A stretch of DNA of 64,000 nt from Bombyx mori (GCF_030269925.1 NC_085119.1:16279001-16343000); one strand, 5' to 3'. Shown: positions 10,416 through 21,711, counted from the first letter of the stretch. The notes: generated by a model not told the origin, from the sequence alone. Translations and numbers: made by a program.

Positions 10416-10693
10416 ATACGAGGCCCTCGTAGTCCGAGCCTTGAATCCGGTCAGGACCTCTAAGAAGTTATACTGAGTGTGCGTTGGCAACGCGTTTCGC
10501 CTCGCATAAACACCAATCGACGCGCCACGCGGTATCAAGTAGTCGAAATTCACGTACGAAGACTGTGATTGATAGAACTGCATGTTCCAATAACTATATG
10601 GAGGGATTTCTTTTGATAATTTTTCGCCTAAAGTTATTTGTTTGAATGTCGTTCCGTCTGGCGGGAACGACTGAGCAGGAAAGGTCCGCCCAC
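10416..10693 (-). CDS. Ten-m: Teneurin exon 4: extracellular segment before the EGF repeats
   Basis: The acceptor is AACTTTATAG and the donor TAT|GTAAGT. Two bases in and phase 0 out give 92 codons. It includes FPPDGTTFKQITLGEKL, IPPYSYWNMQFYQSQSSYVN and FDYLIPRGASIGVYARRNAL. The pattern with YWN-QF, -F---IPRGA--GVY-RRN is conserved in teneurins between the juxtamembrane linker and EGF1. It has no cysteines. Confidence 0.93.
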
Positions 10694-10833
10694 CTATAAA
10701 GTTTATCAAGTGTTTAAATTTAATTAATAGGCATGCTCATATCATTTTGTATTAAACATGCGCTAATGTGATGAGGCATTCAAATTAACCAACGTAAAAC
10801 ATTTAAACTGAACTGACTAACATTAAACATTAA

Positions 10834-10902
10834 CCCTTTGAGGTCCAGGATATGTATTGGATATTTAGTCTTACATTACGTAAGTCTTAGGACCGCGAAG
10901 GG
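10834..10902. mobile_element. Possible tiny TTAA-flanked inverted-repeat element
   Basis: TTAA at 10830-10833 precedes CCCTTTGAGGTCC, and the far side reads GGACCGCGAAGGG followed by TTAA at 10903-10906. TTAA duplication with CCCT-type ends is the piggyBac pattern. At 69 bp with no coding, it could be a minimal MITE or a chance palindrome. Confidence 0.4.
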
Positions 10903-11141
10903 TTAAAGTAGTAAAACACAGGCACATCTATTGAATTCAACAACAACTACTATCAAAATCTATAGGTACTAACACATGCACATTTTTCTCCTTAATTTGT
11001 CAACGACCGATTTCATCATGCAAGTTAAATTGTTAGGTAAAAGAGTTTGTTTTATGACCCCATAGAAACCCTAAGCTGTGATGGAAATTGGCGATGGTTA
11101 GTAAGTTATCAATGATTTTGACTGAACTTCAATAACCTCAC

Positions 11142-12857
11142 CTTCTAATATTAGAATAATGGGAGGATTAACTTTTGGGCAGACACATTGTGTGACTTCT
11201 GTGGTCGAAGCTTCAGGATATGTTGTCGGTTCCATTGTAGAGTCTGTATCAATGAGGTCAGTCGTTGATAGAGTTTCTGTGGTTGTTTCCGGATTTGTTC
11301 CTGTTTTGCTTTCAATTGGTTCATTTTCTGTCGTTGTTTCTATCGGTGTACTATCTACACCCTCAGTTGAAGCTGGAATACTTTCCGTTGTACTAGATTT
11401 GTCTGTGTAATCATCATAAAAATCATCTGTGTTGTTAGAGCCACAAATCGGGCAAGAACATTCACAGATTCCACCCCAATCTTCAGTGTTCTCAGGCGTA
11501 GCGACTTTTGGTACTTCAGTTGTTGTGTTAACCTGATTACTTATTCCATCTAGTACAACAGGTTTATCGAATTTCATGGACTGCGTTGGCTCAACGTCCA
11601 TTGGAGTAATTTTGACCGTAGGTAACTCATTCGGGGCTCCTACAGTTGGAACTGTTACTGTCAATGAATAAAGCGGTTTATAGGACGAATCGGCGTCATC
11701 AGCTGATATTGTTAGATTAATTAAAACGCGTTTAGGATTAGTCACATCCGAGGTTCTCGCTTCAGCAATATTTACAGTCGGTGTTACATTTTCATCCGAC
11801 GCTTCCTGCGTGGCTGTTGTTGTGGTTGTGATAAGGTTATTGGTAGTAAAAACACTTGGTGCTGGTGTAGTAGTGACAAACTCGGGTGAATTAAATTCAT
11901 TCTGCGTGATAGCCCTAACTATTGGTGTAGTTATTACTGGAGTCTTAACGGTTATTTCACTGGTTAAAGATGTTTCTGTACTTGTTTTAGTTTGAATCAT
12001 TTCAGGTGTTTCAGTATCAGCTATTACTTTTACAGTTGATGTTGTTCTAGGAACAGCGTCAATTTTGTCATTATTGTCACTATCATAATGAAATTTATCT
12101 AAATTCTTGTCAATTTTCACCGTATCGTTGTAGATATGAATTTTTTGATACGCCTCTCTTAGTCTCTCTAAAATTTTAAGGTATTGACGCTTTTGATTAC
12201 CGTATGCGTATATAGACGGGAAAGCGTCCCCTTGCATGTCGTCTGGATCGTAAGCAATATCCTCTTGTTCTCTTTTTGTTGCCATAGTGGATTTTTCGAA
12301 AACCGGAATTTCAATTAGTCGGTTAACATGTAATGGTTTAGTTTTGTCTGTTACATCATCAGCATTATCAAAATTTTCATTCAAATTAATAGCACTTGTA
12401 ACTCTTACAGTCGAACTAGGTACCGTTGTTATTTTATCGTCGTCACGCGTTGTAAGCGATCCCTTGGTTAGATCACCGGTATTAGCAGACACAAAAGCAT
12501 TAGCATCCCCATTTTCTTCACTTACTTGAGCGGAAGTGGTCGACGTCACACCATGCGGCAAGCTAACAGTGGAAGGCGGAGAGATATCATGCACACTATT
12601 TACAGCAGTGGAAAGATCCATAGTAGAGATAGGTTGTACAGAAGCATGCCCTTCTACATCTACGCTCCTACGGTGTCGGGAATGGTTTTGCTCGTTACCT
12701 AAGTTCGACGAGGACGAGCCCTGATGAGGTCTCGCGAGAGATTTGTTGCTCGCTTCGAGAGTGGTCGCTTTCGAAGCCGAGAACATCTCCGTCGATTCGC
12801 CAACTATAACTGTGCACGCTTTCGAGTTTTGATATGACCAGTTGACGAAGTAAGATG
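11142..12857 (-). CDS. Ten-m: Teneurin exon 3: long Ser/Thr-rich extracellular linker with furin-like site
   Basis: This single 1,716-bp exon adds 572 residues between the membrane span and the first structured domain. The acceptor is TTATTGCCCACAG and the donor GAAG|GTGAGG. It starts SYFVNWSYQNSKACTVIVGE. A basic site, SRHRRSVDVEG (RHRR at 12678-12667), fits the furin consensus R-X-K/R-R and lies where teneurins are shed. The rest is rich in Thr, Ser, Glu and Asp with many N-X-S/T sites, so it is probably extended and O-glycosylated. A small cysteine cluster, GGICECSCPICG, and TQCVCPKV lie near its end. The Thr-rich part is low-complexity and likely to vary between species. Confidence 0.92.
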
Positions 12858-12909
12858 CTGTGGGCAATAAGATATTAATTACGTTTACGTTTTTAGTAAA
12901 AAAATCTTA

Positions 12910-13282
12910 TCTATACTAATAGTATAAAGGAGGAAAGATTTCTTTGTTTGTTTGTATTGAATAGGCTCCGAAGCTACTGAACCGATTTGAAAAATTCTTT
13001 CACTGTTTGGAAGCTACACTATTCCCGAGTGACATAGGCTATAATCTTTTTTGAAAAAAATTTGGGATCCTTACTAAAGCTCCAATAATGTAACCCAAGG
13101 TGTAAAAAAAATACCTAAAATATCCTTTCCATCGCCTGCCCTGCGAAAACTATGGCACAGCATATGTCTAACTATTATAGTTATGCCGCAATAATAGTTC
13201 TTTTATTTAAAAAAATAAAACAACGTCAAATATCGTTGAAATTTTTGTTAAATACCCGAGTGGAGCCGGAGCGGGCCGCTAG
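12910..13282 (+). mobile_element. Non-autonomous Helitron-like element (Lep1-type), copy 2
   Basis: It begins A|TCTATACTAATAGTATAAAG and ends GGGCCGCTAG|T, the same family as 7658-8225 but without the LINE fragment. The 3' end carries AGCGGGCCGCT, a short palindrome. It is in intron 2 of the teneurin, about 50 bp upstream (in gene direction) of the exon 3 acceptor. Confidence 0.82.
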
Positions 13283-13722
13283 TATATTATAATGCAATTA
13301 GAAAAAAAGGCACCGTGGTTGAAACCAACTTTAAATTTACAGTTTCATAATATATAGTATATACAGGTTTTGAGCAGAAGACAGGGGTTTGGCTGTATTT
13401 CTGACATTGCTCATATCCATCCACGAGCGACGGTGAACACATTTAGGTGGCCGTGTATTCGTGAAGCTTCTAATGTATAAAAAATTAAAGTGTCTCGTTT
13501 TACCAGACCGAAAAAACCTATTCCATTTTCCGGTGCGAACAATTTATCTACAAAAAAATTTTTGGGCCCGTTCCTCTGTCGTTAGATACTACAGAAAATA
13601 ATAATCAGACTTTCTCACTTATATTCGTGTTATATTATTGAAAAAATGTTACAAATGCTAGAAGAGAACAAATAAAATGATAACAAATATACCTATGTTT
13701 TATGAAAACTTTTGAAACTAAC

Positions 13723-14022
13723 CTGACATATAAGAAGCGATCGCTAAAAGTAGAACGAAGAGTATTATAAAGACGATAGCGGTGCATTTCCACGAGCACC
13801 GTGAAGAGAGGCCCTTCCTGAAGTGGAACCTGGAAGCGGTCGGAGGGAAGTGGGTGGCCCTGAGGTTGTTCCTCACAGGCAGCACGGGCACCGGGGCTCC
13901 GAACGCGGGATGGGCCCGGTCGCCCCGATCCATCCTCTCCAGGGTGTTTTTGTCTTGTTTCCCCGGACTGCTGCACGACGAATTCGACTTGTAATCCATT
14001 GAAGGATTTTTTTGGATGTCTC
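13723..14022 (-). CDS. Ten-m: Teneurin exon 2: juxtamembrane cytoplasmic part and transmembrane helix
   Basis: The acceptor is TTTTTTAG and the donor TCAG|GTTAGT. The exon enters with two bases and leaves with one. Reading starts D-I-Q-K-N-P-S before an internal Met at 13999, and the upstream splice phase matches, so that Met is not the protein start. It reads SSCSSPGKQDKNTLERMDRG, then HFRKGLSSRCSWKCTA and the hydrophobic helix IVFIILFVLLLAIASYM, which is about 20 residues long. RCSWKC next to the helix is a conserved teneurin juxtamembrane motif. No signal peptide is expected, because teneurins are type II membrane proteins. Confidence 0.92.
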
Positions 14023-14120
14023 CTAAAAAAATATGAATTACGTTAGGGGTATTATCTCATATGTATTGTAAACACTCTATCGTTCAGTACTTAAACTTTC
14101 CGTTTTATTTTAGAAATAAT

Positions 14121-14258
14121 TTTTTTTTACTGGCCTTTAGGCAGACGAGCATACAGCCCACCTAACGGTGAGTGGTTACCGCCGCCCATGGACTTCAGCA
14201 ATGCCAGGGGCAGAGCCAAGCCGCTGCCTACCGCTTAATACTCTCCACAAGCCTCTTT
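14121..14258 (-). repeat. LINE tail, family 2 (GCAGACGAGCATAC type)
   Basis: A T run, then GGCAGACGAGCATACAGCCC, GACTTCAGCAATGCCAGG and GCAGAGCCAAGCCGCTGCC. The same sequence recurs at 20545, 21597, 28449 and 58373. The 28449 copy carries a reverse-transcriptase tail, so the family is a LINE 3' end. It lies in intron 1. Confidence 0.85.
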
Positions 14259-14310
14259 GATTTTAAAATCGACTATACGATTATCTTTTACAAATTCTAT
14301 TACAGCTACG

Positions 14311-14415
14311 TCCAGACGGGTAGGTGAGCTCACGGGCTCAACCTGAGAGAATTGCTAACACTAGCCCTAGCAAGGTGCTTTGCAGAATCTGAGAAGATCC
14401 AGCGAAAAACTCAGT
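14311..14415 (-). repeat. LINE tail, family 3 (fragment of the RT-bearing element)
   Basis: GTAGGTGAGCTCACGGGCTC to GAAAAACTCAGTGGGCT matches, with deletions, the 3' untranslated part of the reverse-transcriptase elements at 29255 and 54987. Confidence 0.8.
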
Positions 14416-14811
14416 GGGCTTGCGTTTATGGGTAGGGGAAGTTCGTCGAGTTACGTTTTATGGAGAACATGTCACAAATCTGCAGAAAAGAAGGAGGCGT
14501 CTCATTCACGTGCGGCACAGTGCATGTCAAAATGAATCTATGGAAACGGATTGGTGGTGCAGAGTAATTGTATCTGGATACGTATACAGATGTTTACATT
14601 GTTGGGAGACTGTTTAAACCAAACAATGTTCTAAAGTTTAGCAGATCTAAAGTGTATATAATGTATAATATATTACTTGCAAACATTACTTGTAGTGCCA
14701 ACGCCTTTGAAATTCTTAGAGATGAAAAAAAATCGCTTAAAAAAGATCACACAAAACGGGTTTTATTTTAACATAAATGTGGCTCTGACGTCGAGAGTAG
14801 TGCGAAAATAT

Positions 14812-15193
14812 TGTTACGCCGAAGAGTAACGCCATCTATCGCCGAATAGTCGAACGAATATCAAAGGATCTAGTAGCACCTAGAACGCTCGAGAAGTACA
14901 ACGCCATCTATTGTCAGATAGTGGAAACATAATACTAGAGATGTGTGGCGTATTTTCAATAATTCTAGGGATGAGGTATCGGCTATAAAAGCGTTGCAGG
15001 GCTGGCACGCAGTCAGTTAGTAATCAGACCTACTCGAAGCCAAGCAGCGAACGGATCACCTGAAGCGAACCGGAAGAAGCGAATTGAGAATATTAAAGTG
15101 TTTGTGAAGTGTTTAAGTGTTTTAAATGTTGAATACAGTTTTTAAGTTGTACTTTGGTGGAATTTTATTTATCCCGAATCCCAGCGCGTAACA
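14812..15193 (+). mobile_element. Solo LTR of a Ty3/gypsy-like retrotransposon
   Basis: The 382-bp unit begins TGTTACGCCGAAGAGTAACG and ends CCCAGCGCGTAACA, with inverted TGTTACGC/GCGTAACA ends. It is flanked by ATAT on both sides (14808-14811 and 15194-15197), a 4-bp duplication. No internal gag or pol is present, so this is the product of LTR-LTR recombination. It contains its own core promoter, listed separately. The Ty3/gypsy assignment rests only on the 4-bp duplication. Confidence 0.88.
14984..15018 (+). promoter_or_regulatory. TATA box and initiator of the solo LTR
   Basis: TATAAAA (14984-14990) is followed 31 bp later by TCAGTT (15013-15018), a strong match to the insect initiator TCAGT. 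The spacing is canonical for RNA polymerase II. Transcription from it would run toward and through the opposite strand of teneurin exon 1 (15282-15443). Confidence 0.7.
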
Positions 15194-15281
15194 ATATTCA
15201 GCAATTGACAACTCGAGACTTTGGATTTTGTCAAATTGGTACTGACTAAATTTGCTTGTCGCTTAGTTTAATCGATTATAC

Positions 15282-15443
15282 CTGAAGGCACGTAGAAGTT
15301 TCCCGAAGGTGTGCGGACCAAACACGACGGTTCGAAGTCAGCGAGGTCGGCGGGGTTGCCCGTTATGCGGCCGTTCAGCCGAGATATGGTCGGGTTTCTG
15401 GGTGGCACATCGGGCGGTAGCCGGGAACCTTCAAGAAGACAAC
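15282..15443 (-). CDS. Ten-m: Teneurin exon 1 in this window: cytoplasmic domain
   Basis: A short exon of 53 codons with acceptor CGTTTTGTTTCAG and donor TCAG|GTATAA. Two bases in and one out join exactly to the next exon. It reads RLPPDVPPRNPTISRLNG, then FEPSCLVRTPSGNFYVPSG. The proline-rich VPPRNP and the CLVRTPSGN-Y-PSG motif resemble the intracellular domain of insect Ten-m as I remember it, and this is the main reason for choosing Ten-m over Ten-a. The exon is incomplete at the protein level because earlier exons, with the start codon, lie upstream and were not found. Confidence 0.88.
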
Positions 15444-18400
15444 CTGAAACAAAACGAAACTTACATTTTAATGACGACGATTTCAGTATATTTAACTGCC
15501 TAAGAGACGTTGACCTCGGAAACCATGTTTCGTCTGCTTAATCCTATTAATCCCTTTAAGACTTTGGGATTGGTGACTCAGGATCGGTGACTTAATTTAT
15601 CCAGAAATAAACGGGGCATATAAACCCATCTTCGTATATGCTTAACAGCAGCAAAGTCGTGTTTCTATACCGACCCATTGCTCAGATTTTTGAGGGTAAC
15701 AATTTGTTTTACAATTAACTAACTTTGTTTGCATTTCTTCTCATTAACGATGATATAGTCTAACGACATGATTACATTTAATGAATACAGGCACATTACA
15801 CATAAACAATTTAAAGAAATCTGATTCACGTTTTAGAAGCGGGTTAATGCAAAATTGGTTACTTTATCAAAGGCTAAGTACCTTTAACTCTGGCGGAAGC
15901 CGTGCCTCGTTTGTAAAGTTAAAGGACTTTAACAAAATTAATCAGGTGACTGGCGAGGCTCGTAGAAAGCATTACAGCGGGGAAAAATTTAATTAATTCC
16001 ATCCACGAAAATTTACAAGTCGAAATTCAATTAAGGGCGAATATTCCTCACCTTAATGGGCCGAAAACAAATATCGCGGAGCCATGCAAATGGATCAAAG
16101 ATCGCGTGTTGCCTCTAAACGAAATATATTGGATAGAGGCGCTCGGGCGCGGCCGCCTCTCCTATCTCTAATATAACTTAATGGAAAATCGAAGTATTAT
16201 CTGCTCCCCCCCGACTTCAACGCTTATCGGCCCACTCTAGCATCCAACTTTTGATCCTCGACAAATTTTAAGGATTCCTTTGAGCGATAATTAATTTATT
16301 GTGCGTCCTGATGTTGCCGCAAGAAAACTCAATTAATTTTAAAAGGGTTTTTGTGTTGTTTTTTTCGCGACCATTCCCTTCGCCCGCCGGAAAGAAAATG
16401 GCGAGGTTCCCGATAATATCGTAGGCCTTTGTGGCCGCCCTTTGATAACGTTCCATTCGCGGTAATTAGAGATTAATGAATTTATTCTCGCGTACCCTCC
16501 AAACTGCGAACTATGACGTATACCTAATGGCTTCTTCCTCCGCACCTTGTCTTCTGAAGGAGTCTCATTCCCTACAACGCCTTTAATTACTAAGTGATTT
16601 ATGTCTACCAAGATATTTTAATGGTTTACCACTTTAATGAAAATGAACTTTTCCGTATTGTTTTAAAAATAATAGACAGCTTAGCTTTTCTTTGGCTATT
16701 CCTATGGGATATATATTATTATAAAAAAAAGTTGTGTTGATTGTAATTTAAAAACAAATATAATTTTAAATAATTATATAATAATATTTGAACCTCTCCA
16801 CGCAACGAACCGTATAAGCGACAACAAAGCGAGAAGTATCAGTTCAATTATTATTTTAATTAATCTGGCAACTCCTTAAATCCAATCTAAATACGGCAAT
16901 TAGTTTGAAACATCCGACGTCTAAGAATAATGAGAGTGCGCTCGTCCGATCCGGCTCGACGCTGCCGTCAATGAAAAAACTAAATCACCAAATCCCTTAC
17001 CTAATTTAAGAGGACAAGCGTAGTCATTAATACACACGTCACTCGTCGTGCTACTACAAAATGTGGCCCATTTATATCCCGTCGCCGGCGCTGGGAATTA
17101 TGGTAATCGGACGAGTCGTGTCCTTTGTCTGTAATGGTGGGTAATTACCGAGCACCTCCGGGGCGCTCCTGCGCTTGAGGGGCCCGAGGGCGGACAGAAT
17201 TCGACACTCGTTACGGGAATCGTCGCAACTTTAAAAATGGGAACACGATTTTGAATGTCGCCGCGGGATTTGTCTTCGGTTACCGCAACGAGCTCGTCTA
17301 AGCGGCTCTTTTTCTAGATACGTTCACGCAGATCCAGCAAATATACTAAACTTAAAATGTATACTGCCCCTTATTTATTTATGAAGGTTCGATCAGGCAC
17401 GAAGCTGTATTACAATCGGATCTACTATCCATATTCCAGTACGTTTATTTTTATATACTTTCGTACCATCTGGCATCGGATCTCGACGTACCGTATTTTC
17501 GTGGAAAGAAAACCAAAGCTTACTTATTGGAAGATAAAGGGGGTGTGTTTCGGTTCATTTGAGTCCGAGCTCGGGCCTGATCTGACGTGATTTCTTATTG
17601 GAGGGAAGCTGCCTTGTAATAGAGTAACCGTGGTTTTCCGGATGAGCGCACAGTCCTAGCTAATCCCAGCGCTACTTTTTCAAACGAGATTAATGCCCGT
17701 ATTTGTTTTAGATAAATGTTAGCTTCGTACCATTTCTTTTGCGTATCGTACCGAGAAAAATTCGAACTAAAACAGAATTTAATTTGTCCCCTTGGAATTT
17801 TACAAAGGTTGTGAAAAAGGCAGCACTTATCAGCCTTCTGACGAAAGTTTCAAGATAACTTTATGAAGCAAAGGAGACATTTACTTCGCAAATGTCACAG
17901 TCAGCCGCGAACTGTCAAGAATATATCTCTCAGGAGGTACTTTCATAACTGAGACATTGATGTATGAGAGAGAGTTTTGCGAGTGTGTGGGTCGCACACT
18001 GATACAAATGAGATACATTTGGGCAATCTCGAGTAGAGACGCGGCAACACGTGCCCACAATCTTAAACTCGTTACGGGAACGTTCCTGAAGCAATTTAGA
18101 ATTTACCCTTAATCTTGATTCGAACTGGAATAGAGAATGCGCACACGAGAATCATTATTTATGTAGATTAATATCTGGGGCGAGTGTATTGAGTTCGATA
18201 GTGGCCCAGGACCGGCGGCGCGATGTGTGTCGTCATCGGATTCCCGGTAAATTTTAAATTTAGCACCCAAGTTCGGCAGCGGCGCCTCGAGTATTTGTAT
18301 GAGGGACGACTCCGCGATTTATAGTTTGGGAAACAATCGGAAACTTGGTCCGGCGTCGGCGTGACTTCGTTTTAATTAGTACCCATTCACGGCTGAACAA

Positions 18401-18780
18401 TCGGCGCCTCCCGACGAATCCATTATCGGGAACTTTTCGATAGTCGAAAGAGGTGTATCCGAAGTTCCTGATCGGCAAGGGATCAGCTTTTGTGGACCTT
18501 TACACAGGGGCGACGTCGGACTCGAGATTCCATCTATTGTGAGAGCCAGAAAATACTGCTCAATGAAATTCGATTTCTCTTTTTCATCACATTATTTTCT
18601 TCAGACCGCTGTAGATTTTTGTTCGAGATGAATTTCGTTCGCTTTCGGATTATTGGATACAATGCTTTTTCTGTTATGCTGCTTGAAAGATACATAAAGA
18701 ATTATGATCTTCAAAATAATAAAAGGTTAATTTTATCAGAAATATAACGAAAAATTCGATGGGTTTGTTGGTCAGTGATT
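15444..18780. other. Unique, moderately GC-rich block without recognisable repeats
   Basis: No coding exon was recognised. The stretch from about 15.8 to 18.7 kb is free of the repeat families that fill the rest of the window. It contains factor-like sites: ATGCAAAT (octamer) near 16083, GATCAAAG (TCF-like) near 16094, and GGGTAATTACC (paired homeodomain site) near 17140. It may be a conserved regulatory block of the teneurin gene. Short open frames here look like chance. Confidence 0.4.
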
Positions 18781-19022
18781 CTTTTTTCTATTGCTTTGAT
18801 GTGTGGACGAGCTCACAGCCCACCTGGTGCTAAGTGGTTACTAGAGCCCATAAACATCTACAACGTAAAGGCGCCACCCATCTTGAAATATAAGTTCTAA
18901 GGTCTCGGTATAGTTACAACGGCTGCCTCACTCTCCAAACCGAAACACATTACTGCTTCCCGGCAGAAATAGGCGGGGTGGTGGTACCTACCCGCGCGGA
19001 TTCACAAGAGGTTCTACCACCT
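18781..19022 (-). repeat. BMC1/Bm1-type interspersed repeat
   Basis: A near full-length copy with hallmarks GTGTGGACGAGCTCACAGCC and GCGGATTCACAAGAGGTTCT. The sense tail is the T-rich stretch at its left end. Confidence 0.9.
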
Positions 19023-20544
19023 GCTTGAAACGCGCTAATTCCGAACCAGTATTTTACATCCTATTTTGTTTTATCTAATCTGTTCATTCTAAGCATAAGT
19101 CAATTTCGACTTGAACCAAAATACGAATAATCATCACGGGTACATTTTATTAATGGTAGACCGTGGATTGACGTTTTCCGTTCGCAGGCTCCGGCAACAC
19201 GTGAAAAGGCCCATTTAAATGGAGTTATTCGTACATTTTAATCGACAGAGCACGGTCGGTCGCATCCCAATGTGTTTCGTATACATCGCTCCGTGTTAAA
19301 GGATCTGTTTAATTTGATTGATTGACTTCATTATGTACATATATATAAGTGCGTATTCATTTGGTGTGAATATATTAAGTCTATACTTAATTATACTTAT
19401 TTAGAACCTATGTTCTAAATAGTTTCAACAGTTTCCGAAGTGGAACTGTAACACAAGCGGAAAACAATGCGGTTTGCTAGGCGTAATTTTTTATTTTTTT
19501 TTCAAATATATGTAGTCTTCGCCTTTAGTTATTGTCGCCTCAAGATTTTGATTCGTCTGTGTGTTATAATTTCCTTTTATTAACACGCTGTTTTCAGATT
19601 GGTATATATGTATGTATGTTTGTTTGTATGTAACGAAATATTGGACGTCATTTTCGCCGACGAAAAATCAACGTCCGATCAATTTGAAAATTTGCACAGG
19701 CTTCGAGGATCGATGGCCACACCACAATGTTATATTTTCCTTGTAGTAGCCTGATCTTGAGCAGTATTAACATAATAAAAAACAATATAAAATTACATAA
19801 TTGTTAGCGCGCTTTGATATTTTAACGTGGTTTATAGTTTTTAAGTTATAATAATAACTATTTTTCTATCGTTACTAGCTTCCTAATATAAATGTGAATC
19901 CAGAGTTGGTAAATTATTTTTTCAATTATTATTTTTACATATCAAAATAGGCAAATGAATTAATTTGTTTAAGTCATAATATGTTATTACCCCGAACCAA
20001 TCAGCGCATCAAGCGATTAGTAATTACATTGCTACATCCTGTCTAGTTCGAAAAACATTTGTAACTAATTCGAGAATTGTCATTAACTAAATCTATTCTG
20101 ATACAAATAAACTAGGCTTCGTATATCAAATGCTAATTAGAACGACCCCGACAATTTTCAGTGACGAATGTGTTAGTGAGACCTATGTATCATTGTCGCT
20201 TGTCCTCTGATAAGATTAGCAGAGAAAGGAAGTCCGTCCGTATCACTAAAGCTAAATAGGGTCTTCATTTACCTCCTACGGTGTAGATCGAGCATTTTCC
20301 ACTTTAAAACTACGGCTCTGAGGTCGGTTTTAGTTTGGTCAGTGATCGTTCTGTAGTAGTCAACTTTTGGAACGTAAGCCTTATTTACGTTGACATACCC
20401 AAGCGTTGGTTCTATAGACTGTGGCTAAGATTGAAAATGACACAGTTAATGAAATGTATCTATCATGTGTATTTTTTTCGGAGAAAGTATTCAGGTAAAT
20501 GTTTATAAATTGATTTATTATTTATTATTATTGATGTATTATTT
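19023..20544. other. AT-rich non-coding stretch
   Basis: No gene seen. At 19600-19740 there is a TGTATGTATGTTTGTTTG run followed by GGACGTCATTTTCGCCGACG and GAAAAATCAACGTCC, which looks like part of an insect MITE but lacks identifiable ends. Confidence 0.4.
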
Positions 20545-20662
20545 AGTGGTAGCAGCGGCTTGGCTCTGCCTCTGGCATTGCTGAAGTCCATGGGCAACGG
20601 TAACCGCTCACCATCAGGCGGGCCGTGTGCTCGTGTCTGCCTACAAGGGCAATAAAAAAAAC
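20545..20662 (+). repeat. LINE tail, family 2, plus orientation
   Basis: AGCAGCGGCTTGGCTCTGCC to CTACAAGGGCAATAAAAAAA matches the tail of the 28449-28857 LINE, including the AATAAA-A tail. Confidence 0.85.
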
Positions 20663-20787
20663 CATACTTATTTTTAAAATGCACGTTGCTAGGATCGAAC
20701 GATATATATATTTATTAAACATAACAAATATTGTATGAATTCTAATGAGTTTTAATCGATTAATGTAAAAACCTTTTAAAATTAGAA

Positions 20788-21205
20788 TCTATATATTAAT
20801 ACGTGAAGCAAAAACTTTGTATTCCTTTTTACGAAAATTGCGCGGACTGAAGAGTATGAAATTTTCCACACTTATAGAGAATATAGAGAAGAAGTGCACA
20901 ATGCTAATATTTTTTAAAATAATGCATAAAAGATACATTAAGTCAGTAAAGGAAACATTACACACACTACATACCATGTATTTGACGCACACACGCATGC
21001 ATACGATTTATTGTCAAACTTTTGTTCTTGGCGTCTGTTGTCAAATTGAGAATAGATTAAATATTGTTTGTCTTTGTTAATATTTGTTACAGTGTAGTCT
21101 TGGTGCAATTTGTGATTATAGAAGTATAAAATACAATCATAATAGTGTACAAACTTACAATTCCAATTAATTATAGTCGAATTTCGACTACTGCGGGACC
21201 TCTAG
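20788..21205 (+). mobile_element. Non-autonomous Helitron, family B, plus orientation
   Basis: It starts A|TCTATATATTAATACGTGAAG and ends GCGGGACCTCTAG|T. Fourteen bases before the CTAG lies TAGTCGAATTTCGACTA, an almost perfect hairpin, so all three Helitron marks are present (5' TC, 3' hairpin, CTAG), as is insertion between A and T. No Rep/helicase frame. A near-identical copy lies in opposite orientation at 33043-33452. Confidence 0.92.
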
Positions 21206-21596
21206 TAAAGTTTAAACGTACCTACCTACACGATTCCAAACTTTGATTCGCTTTTACAAACATCAATATGCGGCGATCGATTGAAAGTGTTTTAAACTTT
21301 ATTTCATGTTCTTAAAAGTACATTTTGCATAAACAGGAACCTTTATAGCCGTTTCCGTACCACGATAAGACCTATTCTGAGCGTCACGCGACTCCCCAAC
21401 TAATTTATAGAGCGCTGATTTTCTAGATATTCCCTTACACTCGGACCGCGGAGGGTTTTTACGGCTTATGGTAATACACTGTCTTGACAAAACATCCGGT
21501 AGAACTTGCCGTAATGTTTGAGAATAGTTTTGTGAAGTTCTCCGCCGATTATGCATTTTGTTGAGTCAACGAGGCTTGTAACGAGAGTATTAAGCG

Positions 21597-21708
21597 GTTG
21601 GCAGCGGCTTGTCTCTGCTCCTGGCATTGCTGAAGTCCATGGGTGACGGTAACCACTCACCATCGGGTGGGCCGTATGCTCGTCTGCCTACAAGGGCAAT
21701 AAAAAAAA
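21597..21708 (+). repeat. LINE tail, family 2, plus orientation
   Basis: TTGGCAGCGGCTTGTCTCTG to CTACAAGGGCAATAAAAAAA. It is directly followed by a family 3 tail in the same orientation. Confidence 0.85.
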
Positions 21709-21711
21709 ATG

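Noticed and set aside
11159..12724. Several Val/Ser-rich plus-strand frames
   Set aside because: They are antisense shadows of the Thr-rich teneurin exon 3.
13782..13994. Plus-strand frame over the membrane-span exon
   Set aside because: Antisense shadow; the minus strand has the phased splice sites and the hydrophobic helix.
13999..13999. ATG at 13999 as the start of the teneurin
   Set aside because: An acceptor lies 23 bp upstream and the phase joins exactly to the exon ending at 15282, so this Met is internal in the traced transcript. An alternative start here is possible but not needed.
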